This document shows, piece by piece, positions 9,395-20,694 of a stretch of 64,000 bases of DNA. Source of the stretch: Paramacrobiotus metropolitanus (Eukaryota > Tardigrada > Eutardigrada > Parachela > Macrobiotidae); NCBI RefSeq assembly GCF_019649055.1, contig NW_026570293.1:1-64000 (forward strand), in the 5' to 3' direction. How positions within the stretch are numbered: position 1 is the first letter of the stretch; the number at the start of each line of letters is the position of its first letter. The notes beneath the pieces are model-generated. The model was not told the origin of the DNA. It was given only the letters and a program-made list of their open reading frames with translations, and made no database searches. The translations under genes and the position numbers were made by a program.

Positions 9395-12300
9395 TTACGG
9401 CGAGGGTTCCCGTAGGGTCCGGTTACGAAGTGTCCGGATAACGGGGCGATCGGTTTCGTCGACGGGCTCGTCCGGTTTCCTGGCAGGACGACGAGGTTTG
9501 GTGACGCAGTCCCGCTCAATTTCCACGCGCAGCTCGGGATCCACGTCCTCGACGGGAATGTCCCACTGTGAATCAGTGTCACCCATTAAATCCAAATCAG
9601 ACAGAGGCTCCGTGAACAGTTTTAGTCTCTTTACGTGGACAACATGAGTGTTGTTACCACGTTTTTTAGTACGCACAGACTGGATCTCGTAGTTAAGCTT
9701 TGATTGACGGCTAACCACTTTGTACGGTCCAAAGTAATGTGCGATTAATTTTGGAGACAAACCAACAGGAGTTACCGGCGTATACAATAACACCAAATCA
9801 CCGATTTGGAATTCACGCGGTTCTCTTTTGATATTGCCGGTCAACATATAACCAGCTTGGACATTCTCAATATTAGCTTTTGCAACATCACTAGCCAGTT
9901 TAAGACGCTCAACGAGAGCCTGACTGTATTCGTGCATGTTATTCAAATTGTTATTCGGAAGTGCACCAAGCTGTGCGTCCATGACTGAACGGCACTCACG
10001 CCCGTACAACAAATAAAATGGTGTTTTATTTGTCGAGGCTTGCTTACTGGTGTTGTAAGCTGTAGTGACATATGGGAGATGTAGGTCCCAATCTTTTTGA
10101 TTATCACTGACATACAGGCTAAGCATAACGGCTAAAGTTTTATTGAACCGCTCAGTCAATCCATTACACTGTGGATTGTACGCTGTTGTGTTCAGATGCC
10201 GCGTTTGACATAGCACTAGAACTTCCTGAACTACATCTGACAGAAATGGACCACCTTGGTCACTCAAAATTCTTGACGGCGCACCGTGACGCAGTATTAC
10301 TTGATGCACCAAGAAATTAGCAACTGCAATAGCGGTCTGCGCCGGAATAGCTTTTGTTTCCACATATTTTGTCAAATAGTCAGTACAGACTATGACATAC
10401 CGGTTGCCTTTAGCGGTACGGGGAACAGGACCAAAAACATCCACTCCCACCATCTCGAATGCAGTGCCCACTGGAATTGGTTCAATAAGACCACCGGGTT
10501 TATCAGTTGGGACTTTACGAAGTTGACATTGTCGACAGCCGCGTATGTACTTACGCACATGATCACGCATGCGCGGCCAAAAGTAGCGCTGACGCACACG
10601 AGTATACGTGCGCCAAAATCCCAAATGACCGGATGTACGCTCGTCATGACAAGCGAACAATATGTCACGTCGCAAATGTTTTGGTACTACGAGGAGCAGT
10701 ACGTCTTCCCCGTCAACTAACGCTTTGCGATACAACAAGTTGTTGTTCATGGTATAACACACAGTGTCGCGAGACACCAAACCGATTGCCAACTTGTCAA
10801 TCACATCACACAGTCGTGGGTCTTGCACCTGTTCATAGTGGAAATCTGGAGTGTCGGTCATGGCTACTAACATGTCCATTTCGACATCAGCACTGTCAGC
10901 TGGTTCGACGGGATGTCGCGATAGCGCATCCGCATTTTGGTGACGTTTGCCGCTACGGTATACAATTTCAAAATTGTATTCTTGTAACAAGACCGCCCAC
11001 CTGCTCAGACGACCGGCTAATTCACGCCGGCTCATAAGCCAACACAGTGCACAGTGGTCTGTCACAATGCGAAACATCTTACCATACAAATAAGGTCGTA
11101 ACTTTTTAACCGACCAAACAATTGCCAGACACTCTTGTTCAGTGACCGCATAATTACGTTCTGCGGGACTGAAACTTTGCTAACGTACGCCAACACCCGT
11201 TCGCAGTCACCCAATTTAGATACTAAACATGCGCCTATTCCAAGGCCGCTAGCATCGCAGTGTAGCTCGATCTCAGCATTTGGATCATAATGAGCTAAAA
11301 TCGGCGAACTAATTAGTGCGTGTTTGAGTTTTTCGAAAGCAACCATCTGTTCGGAAGACCACACAAACGGTTCGGTTTTTCTCGTTAACCGTACCAGCGG
11401 TTCCGATAGACCGGCAAAATCCCGTACAAACCGACGAAAATACGAACAAAGTCCTAAGAACGACTTTATGTCCGTGACATTTTCTGGTACTGGATAATCT
11501 GCGATTGCCAACAGTTTATCGGGATCGGGACTAATACCATTACGGTCAACGACATGACCAAGGTATTTGGTGCAATCGGACGCGAAAACACATTTTGATG
11601 GTTTAAGCACAATACCTGCGTGGCGAAGCTTGCGCAGTACGGCATCAAGGTGCTCCATGTGCTCTTCAAACGTCTTCGAATAGATGAGTACATCATCTAT
11701 GTACACTATAACAAACTGCCATCTGAATTCATTCAGTATTTTGTCCATTGACCTTTGAAAGGTCGCCCCGGCGTTACACAAGCCGAAGGGCATACGGCTG
11801 AATTCATATAAGCCGTCAGGCGTCACAAAAGCGGTACGGTCCTTGCTGGACTCCGCTACGGGGATCTGCCAGTATCCCCACGCCATATCTAAGGAAGTAA
11901 AATAAGCGCACCCACCTAACTGATCAAGCGCGTCGTCCAAGCGGGGCATTGGGTACACGTCCTTCTTGGTAACAGCATTGACCCGGCGATAATCAACACA
12001 AAACCTCGTTGTGCCGTCTCGCTTGTGTACGAGTACAATGGGAGACGACCACGGGCTACAGGATGGGGTCACAATGCCTTGGCGGAGCATTTTATCAACT
12101 TCTGTACGAATGACAATACGCTCGGCCCACGATCGCCGGTAAGGAGGTTGGGACACTGGCAATGCACTGCCTGTGTCTATAACATGCGAAACTCCTTTTA
12201 CTTTGCCAAAAGGGCGTTCAGCAGTGGGAAACACGCTTACGTGTTTGCGCAACACAGCGTGCAACTGTTCAGTTTGATCGGCAGTTAAATTTGCACCACA

Positions 12301-13127
12301 CTGAAGATCTGGGAGTTCACACGTTTCAACCACCGAGCACTCTGGAACGCGGTCAACATACATTGGTGTCGCAGACGCAATATTCTGACCCTTACCGATT
12401 GTTTGGGTCATGCGAGAGAAATTTGCACACGCCAAATAACACACATTGTTGACCATTTTGACTAGCGCGTTTGATGTACGTAACCCTTTTTGAGCGAACG
12501 TGTTAGCGTTTGGGGAAACTATAAACTCCATATTTTCTGGTTTCACACGGCCAGGAAATAGATTACGGTTTAGTTGACATTTCACCCAAGCTACGTGACC
12601 AGCGGGAATGTGCACTTTGCGACTTGCAACAAGATTCCGCGCTTTCCATGGCCTGAACTGTTCGCCATCACGTTCATCAAAGCGCCGTATAGTACGACCG
12701 GCATAATCAATTACTAGATCCGTTCGCATCAGAAAATCATTACCGACCAATAATTCACGATCGTACGTGTCTAGCACAAGTACGTTAATTTGGTGCGAAC
12801 AGTTTGCCAATAACACATCAACACAAATAGTGCCGACAGGCGATATCAATTTGCCACTAACACCTTTAACGGGCCGCCCGGTATATGACTGAATACACAG
12901 ATCTAACATCTGTGCACAGTGCACACTCATAATCGTTACAGCGGAGCCGGTGTCAATCACAGCAGGCACGGCCATACCATTAACATATGCCGTAGTGCAA
13001 ACTGGAGCCGGAACAGTTGAATCGTCATTTGGTTCTTCTATCGGAAATGCATCGAAAGGAAAACCAGCAAAATCAGGGGGATCAGACGTATGAGCAGCTA
13101 AACCCCTGTACTTAGCTACTCTCTGGA
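9395..13127 (-). CDS. Ty3/gypsy Pol: protease, reverse transcriptase, RNase H, integrase (frame broken once)
   Basis: Pol is read in the -1 frame relative to gag and overlaps its 3' end. The protease shows VIDTGS near 12950 and LLVGNDFL. RT carries LDMAWGYWQI and the YIDDVL catalytic box near 11700. The RNase H start (HCDASGLGIG) is in the first frame. At about 11180 the conserved RNase H text continues in another frame, starting SPAERNY, and runs to 9395 through VTDHCAL, an H-H-C-C zinc-binding segment (CHDERTSGHLGF ... CRQCQ), and the integrase D,D(35)E residues (VDVFGP, LSDQGG, NGLTERF). A one-base change at the break is the simplest explanation. Products would act in virus-like particles in the cytoplasm and then in nuclear integration. 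Confidence 0.92.
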
Positions 13128-13134
13128 GTTTAAA
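13094..13134 (-). promoter_or_regulatory. Gag-Pol -1 ribosomal frameshift signal
   Basis: In the gag frame the minus strand reads A AAT TTA AAC, which contains two overlapping X XXY YYZ heptamers, A AAT TTA and T TTA AAC (13134-13128). These lie four codons before the gag TAG (13118-13116). After an 8-nt spacer an 8-bp stem can form (GTAGCTAA with TTAGCTGC, 13119-13112 and 13101-13094) around a 10-nt loop. Spacing and geometry suit -1 frameshifting, and pol is in the -1 frame. Confidence 0.75.
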
Positions 13135-14669
13135 TTTCCCTCACCTTCCGACGGCAGAGCATTTCCATGCTTCGCGTGTGCCGCTTTACGTTCCCGCATG
13201 CGATCCCAACACCGGCTTTCTTGGTGACCTTGCCGACCGCAGAAATCACACCGCGACTTGTCGTCTTGGTTCCGTTCAACCGTCACAGCCGGTTTGCGGG
13301 ATTCGCCATTGCCGCCGTTGCGTGTACCACCACGGCCACGTCCACGAGCACGACCTCGGCCACCGCGACCACGGCCTCCACGGGCACCAGCAGCGCCTCC
13401 CCGTACAAACGTTTGCGTCAACACAGGCGCGGCTGACTGAGTCTCGGGAGGTGTCGATGAGCCGGCAGCCATCTGGAACTCTTGCTGCAAACGGGCAGAG
13501 ATAGCTCTGTCCACAGCCTGTTGAAATTCACTGGACTGCAGCACGTTTGACACGTTTGCTGAACTGACATCACCGGCAGCAGTTTCGTCGTCTTCACTTT
13601 GCTTCTGCTTTGCCGAGACTTCAGCTGTCAAAATGACATTTGTGTTAGAACTTGTACGTTCTGAATCAACTTTTAACACCTTGAAACGTGTCAATAACTC
13701 TTCCGGTGTTGTCGGATTAAGCACCGCCATATGATTACGTAGGCTTGTACTAAGACCGTTCAACAGGTAGCGCACTTTCATTTCGTTTGACATCGCAGTA
13801 TCGACTTTATGACAAAGGTCAATGATAGAGTAGTAATATTCAACCAGTCTCTCTTTATCCTGATTGAATTTGCGATTTTGCAACTTGTTCTGATAGTCCC
13901 ACTTCTCATCCTCACTGACAAATTCTGTGAGAAATGCAGTACGCAAAGCGTCCCAAGTCGCAAACGGCTTTCTGAGGTTATACCACTGCTTAGCGGCACC
14001 AGCCGTCAAGTAGAACGCAAACCGTTCATTTTTGGTTTTGTCCAGCCAATTCGACATGGTCGCTGCTTCTTCAAACTCCTTCATCCATTCACGAGCGTTA
14101 TGCTCTGAAGGCTTGAATTTATCGCACTGCAGCGGACCACTTACTGGAGCGTCTGTTGCGACCTTTACAAGACTCTGTAGGCCATCAGTAAGTGCTTTAA
14201 CTTGTGCATCCATATTGACACTTTCAGTATTATTAATGTCAACGAGAACCGTTGCAGTACGTTCTGGTATATCGGTCAAGAAAGGTGACTGTGTACCTGT
14301 CTCAACGAGTGGCGAAGCGTCACTTTCAAGTATAACAGCCGACTGTGTTGAGCTTAATGCGGTAACAGGCTCATCGTCATCTGATATTAATTCTTCATCA
14401 GATTTGATTTCGCCCTGGGCACGCCTGACCTTTTTCGGTTTTGGCAATTCGCCTTCTGCAAACTCTGCTTGACCGTCTGAACGCAACGTCCGTCCTCCGG
14501 CTTTTTTTAATATGTCTGCTTCTGTATACGGAAAAGTCTGTGTAGCAGCTTTCGAACTTGAAGCTACAGTTATTGAACTTGCGACAGGCTTATCTGCTGC
14601 TGCAGTTGCAACTGACTTATCTGCTTTCTTAGTTAGCGGTTGCGTTGATTTACCGCTCTTGTCGGACAT
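13116..14669 (-). CDS. Ty3/gypsy Gag
   Basis: This 517-residue polyprotein begins at ATG 14669; the four codons upstream in frame begin with TTG. The N-terminal 130 residues are Lys, Ser and Ala rich. A capsid-like helical region follows (WMKEFEEAATMSNW, FAFYLTAGAAKQWY, AFLTEFV). Near the C-terminus come an Arg/Gly-rich basic tract and one CCHC zinc knuckle (CDFCGRQGHQESRC), which packages RNA. Translation of Pol needs the frameshift just before the stop. Confidence 0.92.
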   Translation of the reverse strand: MSDKSGKSTQPLTKKADKSVATAAADKPVASSITVASSSKAATQTFPYTEADILKKAGGRTLRSDGQAEFAEGELPKPKKVRRAQGEIKSDEELISDDDEPVTALSSTQSAVILESDASPLVETGTQSPFLTDIPERTATVLVDINNTESVNMDAQVKALTDGLQSLVKVATDAPVSGPLQCDKFKPSEHNAREWMKEFEEAATMSNWLDKTKNERFAFYLTAGAAKQWYNLRKPFATWDALRTAFLTEFVSEDEKWDYQNKLQNRKFNQDKERLVEYYYSIIDLCHKVDTAMSNEMKVRYLLNGLSTSLRNHMAVLNPTTPEELLTRFKVLKVDSERTSSNTNVILTAEVSAKQKQSEDDETAAGDVSSANVSNVLQSSEFQQAVDRAISARLQQEFQMAAGSSTPPETQSAAPVLTQTFVRGGAAGARGGRGRGGRGRARGRGRGGTRNGGNGESRKPAVTVERNQDDKSRCDFCGRQGHQESRCWDRMRERKAAHAKHGNALPSEGEGNLNSRE

Positions 14670-15092
14670 TAACGTCGACAATTATTTAACCAAGAATAGC
14701 ATTACAAATAATGTTGGATTGCGCCTGGTGCAGCATGTATCCCAACACGACATTAGCAGTCAAACTACCAGCAGATAAGAGAATTAACAGTTGAGTTGAC
14801 CACGAGCAACAGCTCATCAACTTTCTGATCGGTGCTACTATACAGTTCAAAACTTTACACATTTTGAACAAAAGCAACAACCAAATATTGTACGATATGC
14901 GATTCTTGTACGAATATTACATTCAAAAGAACTATCCGCTGAATAACGGAATCACATACCCAAAGCCGCTTCCACCGCCTTTAAACGTTCATTACAGGTG
15001 TCGTAAAGATGGGTATAAAATGGATCAATAACGGGAGCCGTCATATCGACTGAGAACAGAAAGGTCACCGGGCTATTACGGTTGCTAAACGC

Positions 15093-15110
15093 ATCCACCC
15101 AGGAGCGCCA
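15093..15110 (-). other. tRNA primer-binding site
   Basis: On the minus strand the internal region begins directly after the 5' LTR with TGGCGCTCCTGGGTGGAT. TGG pairs with the CCA end of a tRNA. I cannot name the tRNA from memory. Confidence 0.6.
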
Positions 15111-15363
15111 TAATATATGATCGTTTCTCCTACACTATACGTAACGGAGAATACCGCCAAATCCCATCAATGATCTTTACTGTAGCCGCACACGATAGAT
15201 AATGATTCGCTCAATCACAACTTCATCATGGCGCTGAGAAATCAGCATAGAAAACAGACGTCTTTAGACACAGATAGCTACGTGAAGATAGTTCACAACA
15301 ATTGCATAAACGCCGGATTACGCCGGTGAGCAACACTGTATACATGACTATGCGTCACACAGC
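15111..15363 (-). repeat. 5' LTR of the Ty3/gypsy element
   Basis: It appears identical to the 3' LTR (8998-9250). It is flanked on the outer side by ACACT (15364-15368), the second copy of the target duplication. Confidence 0.9.
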
Positions 15364-15462
15364 ACACTAAATTATGCATGGCCATCCGGATGACAAAGGA
15401 AAGCAATAGTGCAACGGCCGACAAGTCCGGTCGTTTCCGCCAGGTAACCTATATTAGTCAGC
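15364..15462 (-). pseudogene. SLC16 last-exon pseudogene, 5' half
   Basis: It continues the match to the SLC16 terminal exon (50744-50850) from ACACTAAATTATGCAYGGCC to the splice acceptor (CCAGGTAACCTATAT) and a few intronic bases. About 22 bp of coding sequence are missing. Because intron is included, this is a DNA-level duplicate and not a processed retrocopy. Confidence 0.85.
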
Positions 15463-16388
15463 TAAGACGGCAGACTTTCAACAGCATCCGCATAATTACG
15501 AGCTGTCGGTGTTCCCCGACAGATCTAGGCTGCTTCTTTTATTAATGGAAGTACGTATAACAAAATTGTAATTTAGAGCAAACCGTAGCTTTTTGGCAAG
15601 GCCAACGTGCGCCGTTACGCTCTGTCACTCCTCAATGGATTTTTATTTAGAAATTTTTTTTCCATTACATTTACAGCGCACGATAAAATATTACGGAAGC
15701 AGAACAAATCTCAGTGCTATCCCTCATCGGCCCCATCCGCATGGCGGATTCAGGAGCAGCGCGGACAAAGGATCGCTAAATTTATTAGCGGCAGTGGGGC
15801 GGATGGCCACCTCCGTGAAAAATCTTAATAGATTTTGGTTGTTGTTTTTTAATGTTTGAAATTTTTAATAATTATGTTGTGTGCCGCGCTTGCATTTATC
15901 TTATCTGGGTTATTAAATGTACGTATTAAAAGTACAGCCCGCATAATATGCTAAGGGACTGATTGGCTCCGCTGAAACACGAGTTACCATCCGGATAAGC
16001 CGTGGGGCTGCAAATGTTCTAGTCAATCTCCGCATAAATGCAGAAAGAAACAGATTCCCTTCGGTGCTTTGTGCAGACTTCGTGAAGTTACATCGCTTAG
16101 TGGCAACATTCATGCGTTGAAATAAAGAATAGCAAACTTTGAGACAGCTGCTCCGCTGAAAATCGCTTTCAGCAATATTTTTCTCTTTGAATCGTGTCTA
16201 TATCGCAATAATTCGCGTGCGCTGATTTAAACATCACATTAGCCACATGCTGCGCATAAAACATCGTATTCAATCTACCGTTCACAGAGGTTCACTAGTT
16301 TTAAGGAATTGCAGAAAAACGTTAGTACCGTATCGGTACAATTAATCTGGCGCGCGAAGACTTAATATGATACGCGCGTGAAATAATT
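15463..16388. other. Intergenic, no gene seen
   Basis: There are only short random ORFs. A small hairpin (CTGTCGG TGTTCC CCGACAG) lies near 15500-15520. The region is AT-rich towards the LRR gene start. Confidence 0.4.
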
Positions 16389-19075
16389 ATGTATCCAACA
16401 GCCGATTCGAATTCCGTCCTATTGGCAGTTCTTCTAGTATTACTGCATTCCGCCGCTGTGAAAAGCAAAGGTATGAGATCAACAAATTCACCTGACGCAA
16501 AGATTTATAAATCATCTGCTCTTCGAGTATTTTCAATAAGGATCAAATACGCTGCAGACTGCAGTACATTTTCACCGGATCACTGCATCCGCCACATGTG
16601 GCGAGCTCATGATGAGCTATGCTTGCCAGGTGGTCACCTCAGCGGTTAGCTCCATAGCACTGTGTTAAATTCAAACGCTCGCGTTTCATCCGTTTCTAAA
16701 CAGAATCATAAAAGCATTATCTTGAAAGGTAGGGAAAAATTGATCCCAAACAAGTTCCGTTTTATGGCGAGGAAGGCAGAATGTACTCTAGCCACTCTAG
16801 TTTCCTCGTAGACCTAGTACATGAATAAAACAATGACCCCAATGTCATGGGTATCAGGTACCTAAAATAAAGACATCTTTTCTTTCTCGCCAGAAGAAAC
16901 AACTCAACTGGAATCGAAACGTTCCTTAATTTTTTTCCCTACCTTTTGCAATATCGCTTGCGATATCGACGGCTTGTTCAGAAAAGGATGAAACGCGAAC
17001 GTTTGAATTTAACACAGCACGCTATGGTGCTAACCGATGAGGTGACCGGCATAGTCAACCATGTAGTTCGCCACATGTGGTGAGTGCAGTAATTCGTTAT
17101 TAAAATTTATAGCACAACTGATCCGTCATATAAAAGCCGCAGTACACTGTTCTTAATAATTTCCCAAATAAGTATTCAGTATTTCCCAAATAAGTATTCA
17201 GTATCAAGTTTTAAAACGATAGTTAATTTAAGTTGTAGTCAAATTTTAAATAGATAGCTATCTGATAGCAGGTGACGAGCCGTACAGTGACCATGGCGGT
17301 ATGTTTGTACCACTGCCGGATTTCAACACTGAACTGATGACGCGTGATCAGTGCGAGTTACAGTTCACCGCCAACTGCGGCGTGCGGACGGACGTCGGCA
17401 ACTCATTCGCATGCGCCCAAAACCACGGTCTGGCCATTAACTGCAGCGGAAAAGCGACAAACGAGGAAGTGCACCAATTAGCACTGGTCCTTTCCAGGCC
17501 GCCACTGAAGGCGGTGTCCTTCAGTCTGAACGACGGACCTCAGATAACCTTCGACAACCTGGCACCCGTCCGCGAGCAGACCGTGGTCTTCCACTTGCGC
17601 AACTGTCGTTCCTCGCGCGCCACGAAGAAGCTGGCCCAGCTGTTAATGCCACATTTGCTGGAGTTCAGCGTACACGACTGCCGCGCGTTGGACGTACGGC
17701 GAGCGGACTTTTGGCCGTCGAGTAAGCTGCGCTCAATCCAGTTCGCCAACAGCACACTGGAGTCCCTCGAAGCCGGCACTTTCGCTGATTTGCCCGGATT
17801 GCGACTACTCTCGCTGGAGCGCGGATTCCGTCAGATGGAGCTCTTCCCGGAAGACGTGCAAGCGTATTTGATGCGGCTGCACTGCGGCGGCGAGTTTGAG
17901 CCGTTCCGGCTTTGGTGGGGCGTCAGCGGCTTGTTGCAGCAAGCGACGGAAGGCTCAATCTATCGCATCGAGTACGATTCGTGGAAGAACGAAGACCTGA
18001 GCAAAAACGATATCTTTCTGCCCATTGACTGTGCCGCGACGCCGTTTCCCAACGGTTCGGCTGCTATCGATTTTACGATGGAAGTCTTTTCCGCTAACGA
18101 ATGGCTTCGTAAGTTACTTAATAAGTTATTTTAAGCCTGATATTTTTCAAATTTCTACGGATCTGTGAAATGCTTGCAGAAGCTGAAAAATTTTGCGAAG
18201 ACTGCGCAAATTTGACAGCAACCAATGATGCGTTCCCAACATTTTCCAGCGAGCCAGTGACCGAAACTGAATGTCAGATATTGACGATTGTCAGATGTTA
18301 TTCAGTACATCGAAACTTTCACAGCTGCAAAAATTATCCATTTACACCCGCGAAGGTCGAAGGACAACCGGAACCTGACTGTAATGGCGCAGTACAGAAA
18401 CGCGAAATACGAGAGCTGGCCACTGCGATGGCCAAACAACGGCTCCGACCAACAACGTTGACAATGAGTCAGCGCTGGAATATTACAGCCGCCGACGTGT
18501 CACCAGTTCGGCGGACTATGGTCAACCTCTACGTGTTCGGCTGCACGGACAGCCGAACCACGCAGATACCTCGCGAGCTGCGGCTAAACAATCTCCTGTA
18601 CCTTGAAATAATGTCTTGCAGCGACCAGGCTGTGCAACGGAGTGACTTCGAGCGCCTACCGAAATTGCGCCAGCTAATGTTTTCCAACACTACGATGGTT
18701 AGTCTGGAAATGGACGCATTCAGCGCTCTCCCCGACCTGCGTCTGCTGGTGCCGGAAGGGGATTTCTTTTATCGAGCGCTTGTCGAGGGAAGATTTCCGC
18801 AGCGGGCCCGCGACTACGTGTGGCGACTGCACTGCGGCTGCGAGCTCGCATGGTTCCGGCAGTGGTGGACGAACAACACGCGGCTCTTGCACGGTGTGCA
18901 GACAGAAGCGGGTGAAGTATGGGCCATTCTGAATTATGTCAGAAGCGATCCGCTGATGCGAGCGGACGTATTCCTGCCCATAGACTGTGCACAACCGTTT
19001 CCCCGGGTTGCCGAGAGCATCAACGTCACGGAGACAGCCTTTTCGCGACACGCAGAGCAGTGTATTGGACACTGA
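16389..19075 (+). CDS. Secreted protein with two tandem leucine-rich-repeat domains
   Basis: The exons are 16389-16470, 17272-18108 and 18180-19075. All junctions are phase 1 and the total is 1815 nt (604 aa). Exon 1 encodes a signal peptide (hydrophobic core SVLLAVLLVLLHSAA). Exons 2 and 3 each encode one copy of a domain of roughly 270-300 residues: a Cys-containing N-cap, several degenerate LRRs (LRSIQFANSTLESLEAGTF; LRQLMFSNTTMVSLEMDAF), then an LRRCT-like block with a shared RLHCG-E--FR-WW pattern and FLPIDCA. N-glycosylation sequons are present (for example NCS, NST, NTT). It is probably exported or extracellular and binds another protein through its LRR face; no partner can be named. 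The 801-bp first intron holds a MITE-like inverted repeat. No membrane anchor is visible at the C-terminus. Confidence 0.82.
16582..17090. mobile_element. MITE-like element with long inverted repeats in the LRR-gene intron
   Basis: Arms of about 160 bp (16582-16745 and 16925-17090) are inverted, imperfect copies. Both contain CCACATGTGG, GTGTTAAATTCAAACG, CGCGTTTCATCC and AGGTAGGGAAAAA. About 180 bp lies between them, with no ORF. No clear target duplication was found. It sits wholly inside intron 1. Confidence 0.75.
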
Positions 19076-19533
19076 GATCAGATAGGCTACGGAATGTGTG
19101 CTTTAATCAGCGACGTCTGCTGATACATAATGTGTTCAGTTACTGCTAAACCCTCTGTTTGGTCTCTTGGACTTTGTAGCTGTAGTACTTTGGTGTTGTT
19201 TTTCTTATACTGTAAACTACAGATGATGTCTACAGACTACAGATGATGTGTGAAAAACTTGGATCTAATGCTTAATGTTTTGATTAATTAAGAATTGTCA
19301 TAATGTTATTGCGTAGTTTCTTAATTAGCTGGATTTGCTTTTGCTCTGTTAAAGTCATCCGGTCAGTTGTTGCGGAGGTTCGAATTCGTACTATAGGCAC
19401 AGTATAACGCTTGTACAGTACTCGTACTACCATTAAGTAAGTGTGCCTGCAGCGTGTAAGTCTTTACACGTGGTGGATATTGCGTGTGATTGCTAACTGC
19501 ACGATAACGTTTATCCGTGCAGGGAAATGGGAG

Positions 19534-19539
19534 AATAAA
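19534..19539 (+). terminator. Possible polyadenylation signal
   Basis: AATAAA lies 459 bp after the LRR-gene stop. Nothing closer fits the canonical hexamer. Confidence 0.3.
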
Positions 19540-20694
19540 GATGGATCGATAATTACTCTGTGTAACTAGCCTATCTACAGTGTACCGTGTACACTAAGAC
19601 AGCGCGGCGACAACGGTGTTTTTGTAGCTTTACTCACACAACAAATAACAAGAAAGGTTCGATTATGTTAAACTCACATCCAAAGCAAAACTTGAGAAAA
19701 ACACTACTGACTTCACAACTGAGAAAAGCATTAGACTTATAAGAGAAAATCCACGATTCTACACACAGGATAAAATGGAAAGTCATAAAATGCCAACACT
19801 TGCACAAACACACCCAGTTTCCATTAAGACGATAGTAACTCATGTACAGAGTACATATACAACATGCACGCTAAGTGACGGTTAATGACACAGTTCTCAC
19901 ATCGGCACTTAGGCCTAATTAGATAAGGGAATATGCATGCGGATATGCGGATATGTGGGATAGCGCCCTTGAAGACGTAATCGATGCGATAATCGATCGA
20001 TCCACTTCCGGTATATTATGCAGGCGCATATGTACTGTATGTATACAAGTACACGTGCACAGAGAACGCGCGGCGTTACAAGCGCCTTTTTTGAACTCTT
20101 TAATCAGCACAAACATGTAATTTAAAATTTCCGATTTTTTAATTGGAGGAAATCAACTGTTTATGCAGAGGTTTTCTGATTGCGTTATCCAGTGGAAACT
20201 GGAATCTGGGACGTTCGCAATATCCGTCTTTGCAAAGATCCTTACACTTGTCGTTCAGGCAATCTTCATTATGTCTGCATGTCCTGAGGCCTGCGCAAGC
20301 TCCGCCCGTTTCTGTACGTTGACCGAAAAGTTACTATGCCGTATGCCCGAGCTATTCTATCACAGATACGGATTACACGCCACGACAAGGTCATTTACCG
20401 GCGGCTTCCAGAAGAGCGCCGATCCAAGCAGGGCGATCCAAGCAGGGCAGAAAGAAAGAAAGATGACAATGTCATAATGCTGCCAACGAGGGAACGAAGC
20501 AGTCAAGTATCAAAAACTGGTAGTGTGGCCTGCAGTTTGCCGATAGCCGTTTCATGCACCATTCGTCCCCACTGTCGATCATCTGCGGCAGCACTACCTC
20601 ATCGCGTCTTTACCGAAATCTGATGCCCGCCCCATACCACGGTTCGGTTTAAAGGGCGCTGCTCCGAGAAATTAGCCGGCAAAAATGAATGTTC
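19540..20694. other. Intergenic, no gene seen
   Basis: The ORFs at 20163-20623 overlap in two frames, lack recognisable domains and look like chance. Nothing else is supported. Confidence 0.4.

Larger units (their letters stand above)
8998..15363 (-). mobile_element. Ty3/gypsy LTR retrotransposon, near-complete
   Basis: A 6.4-kb element reading on the minus strand: 5' LTR (15111-15363), primer-binding site, gag, a -1 frameshift signal, pol (protease, RT, RNase H, integrase), polypurine tract and 3' LTR (8998-9250). The domain order with integrase last is that of Ty3/gypsy. The LTRs look identical over 253 bp and the flanks carry a 5-bp ACACT duplication (8993-8997 and 15364-15368), so insertion was recent. 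No env-like ORF is present. One frame break between RT and RNase H (about 11180) suggests this copy cannot make full-length Pol, unless it is a sequence error. Confidence 0.95.

Noticed and set aside
15500-15522. Hairpin CTGTCGG/CCGACAG as a histone-type 3' end
   Set aside because: The stem and loop do not match the histone consensus and no histone gene is nearby.
19370-19400. tRNA-like T-loop text GGTTCGAATTC
   Set aside because: No matching acceptor, D or anticodon stems could be found around it.
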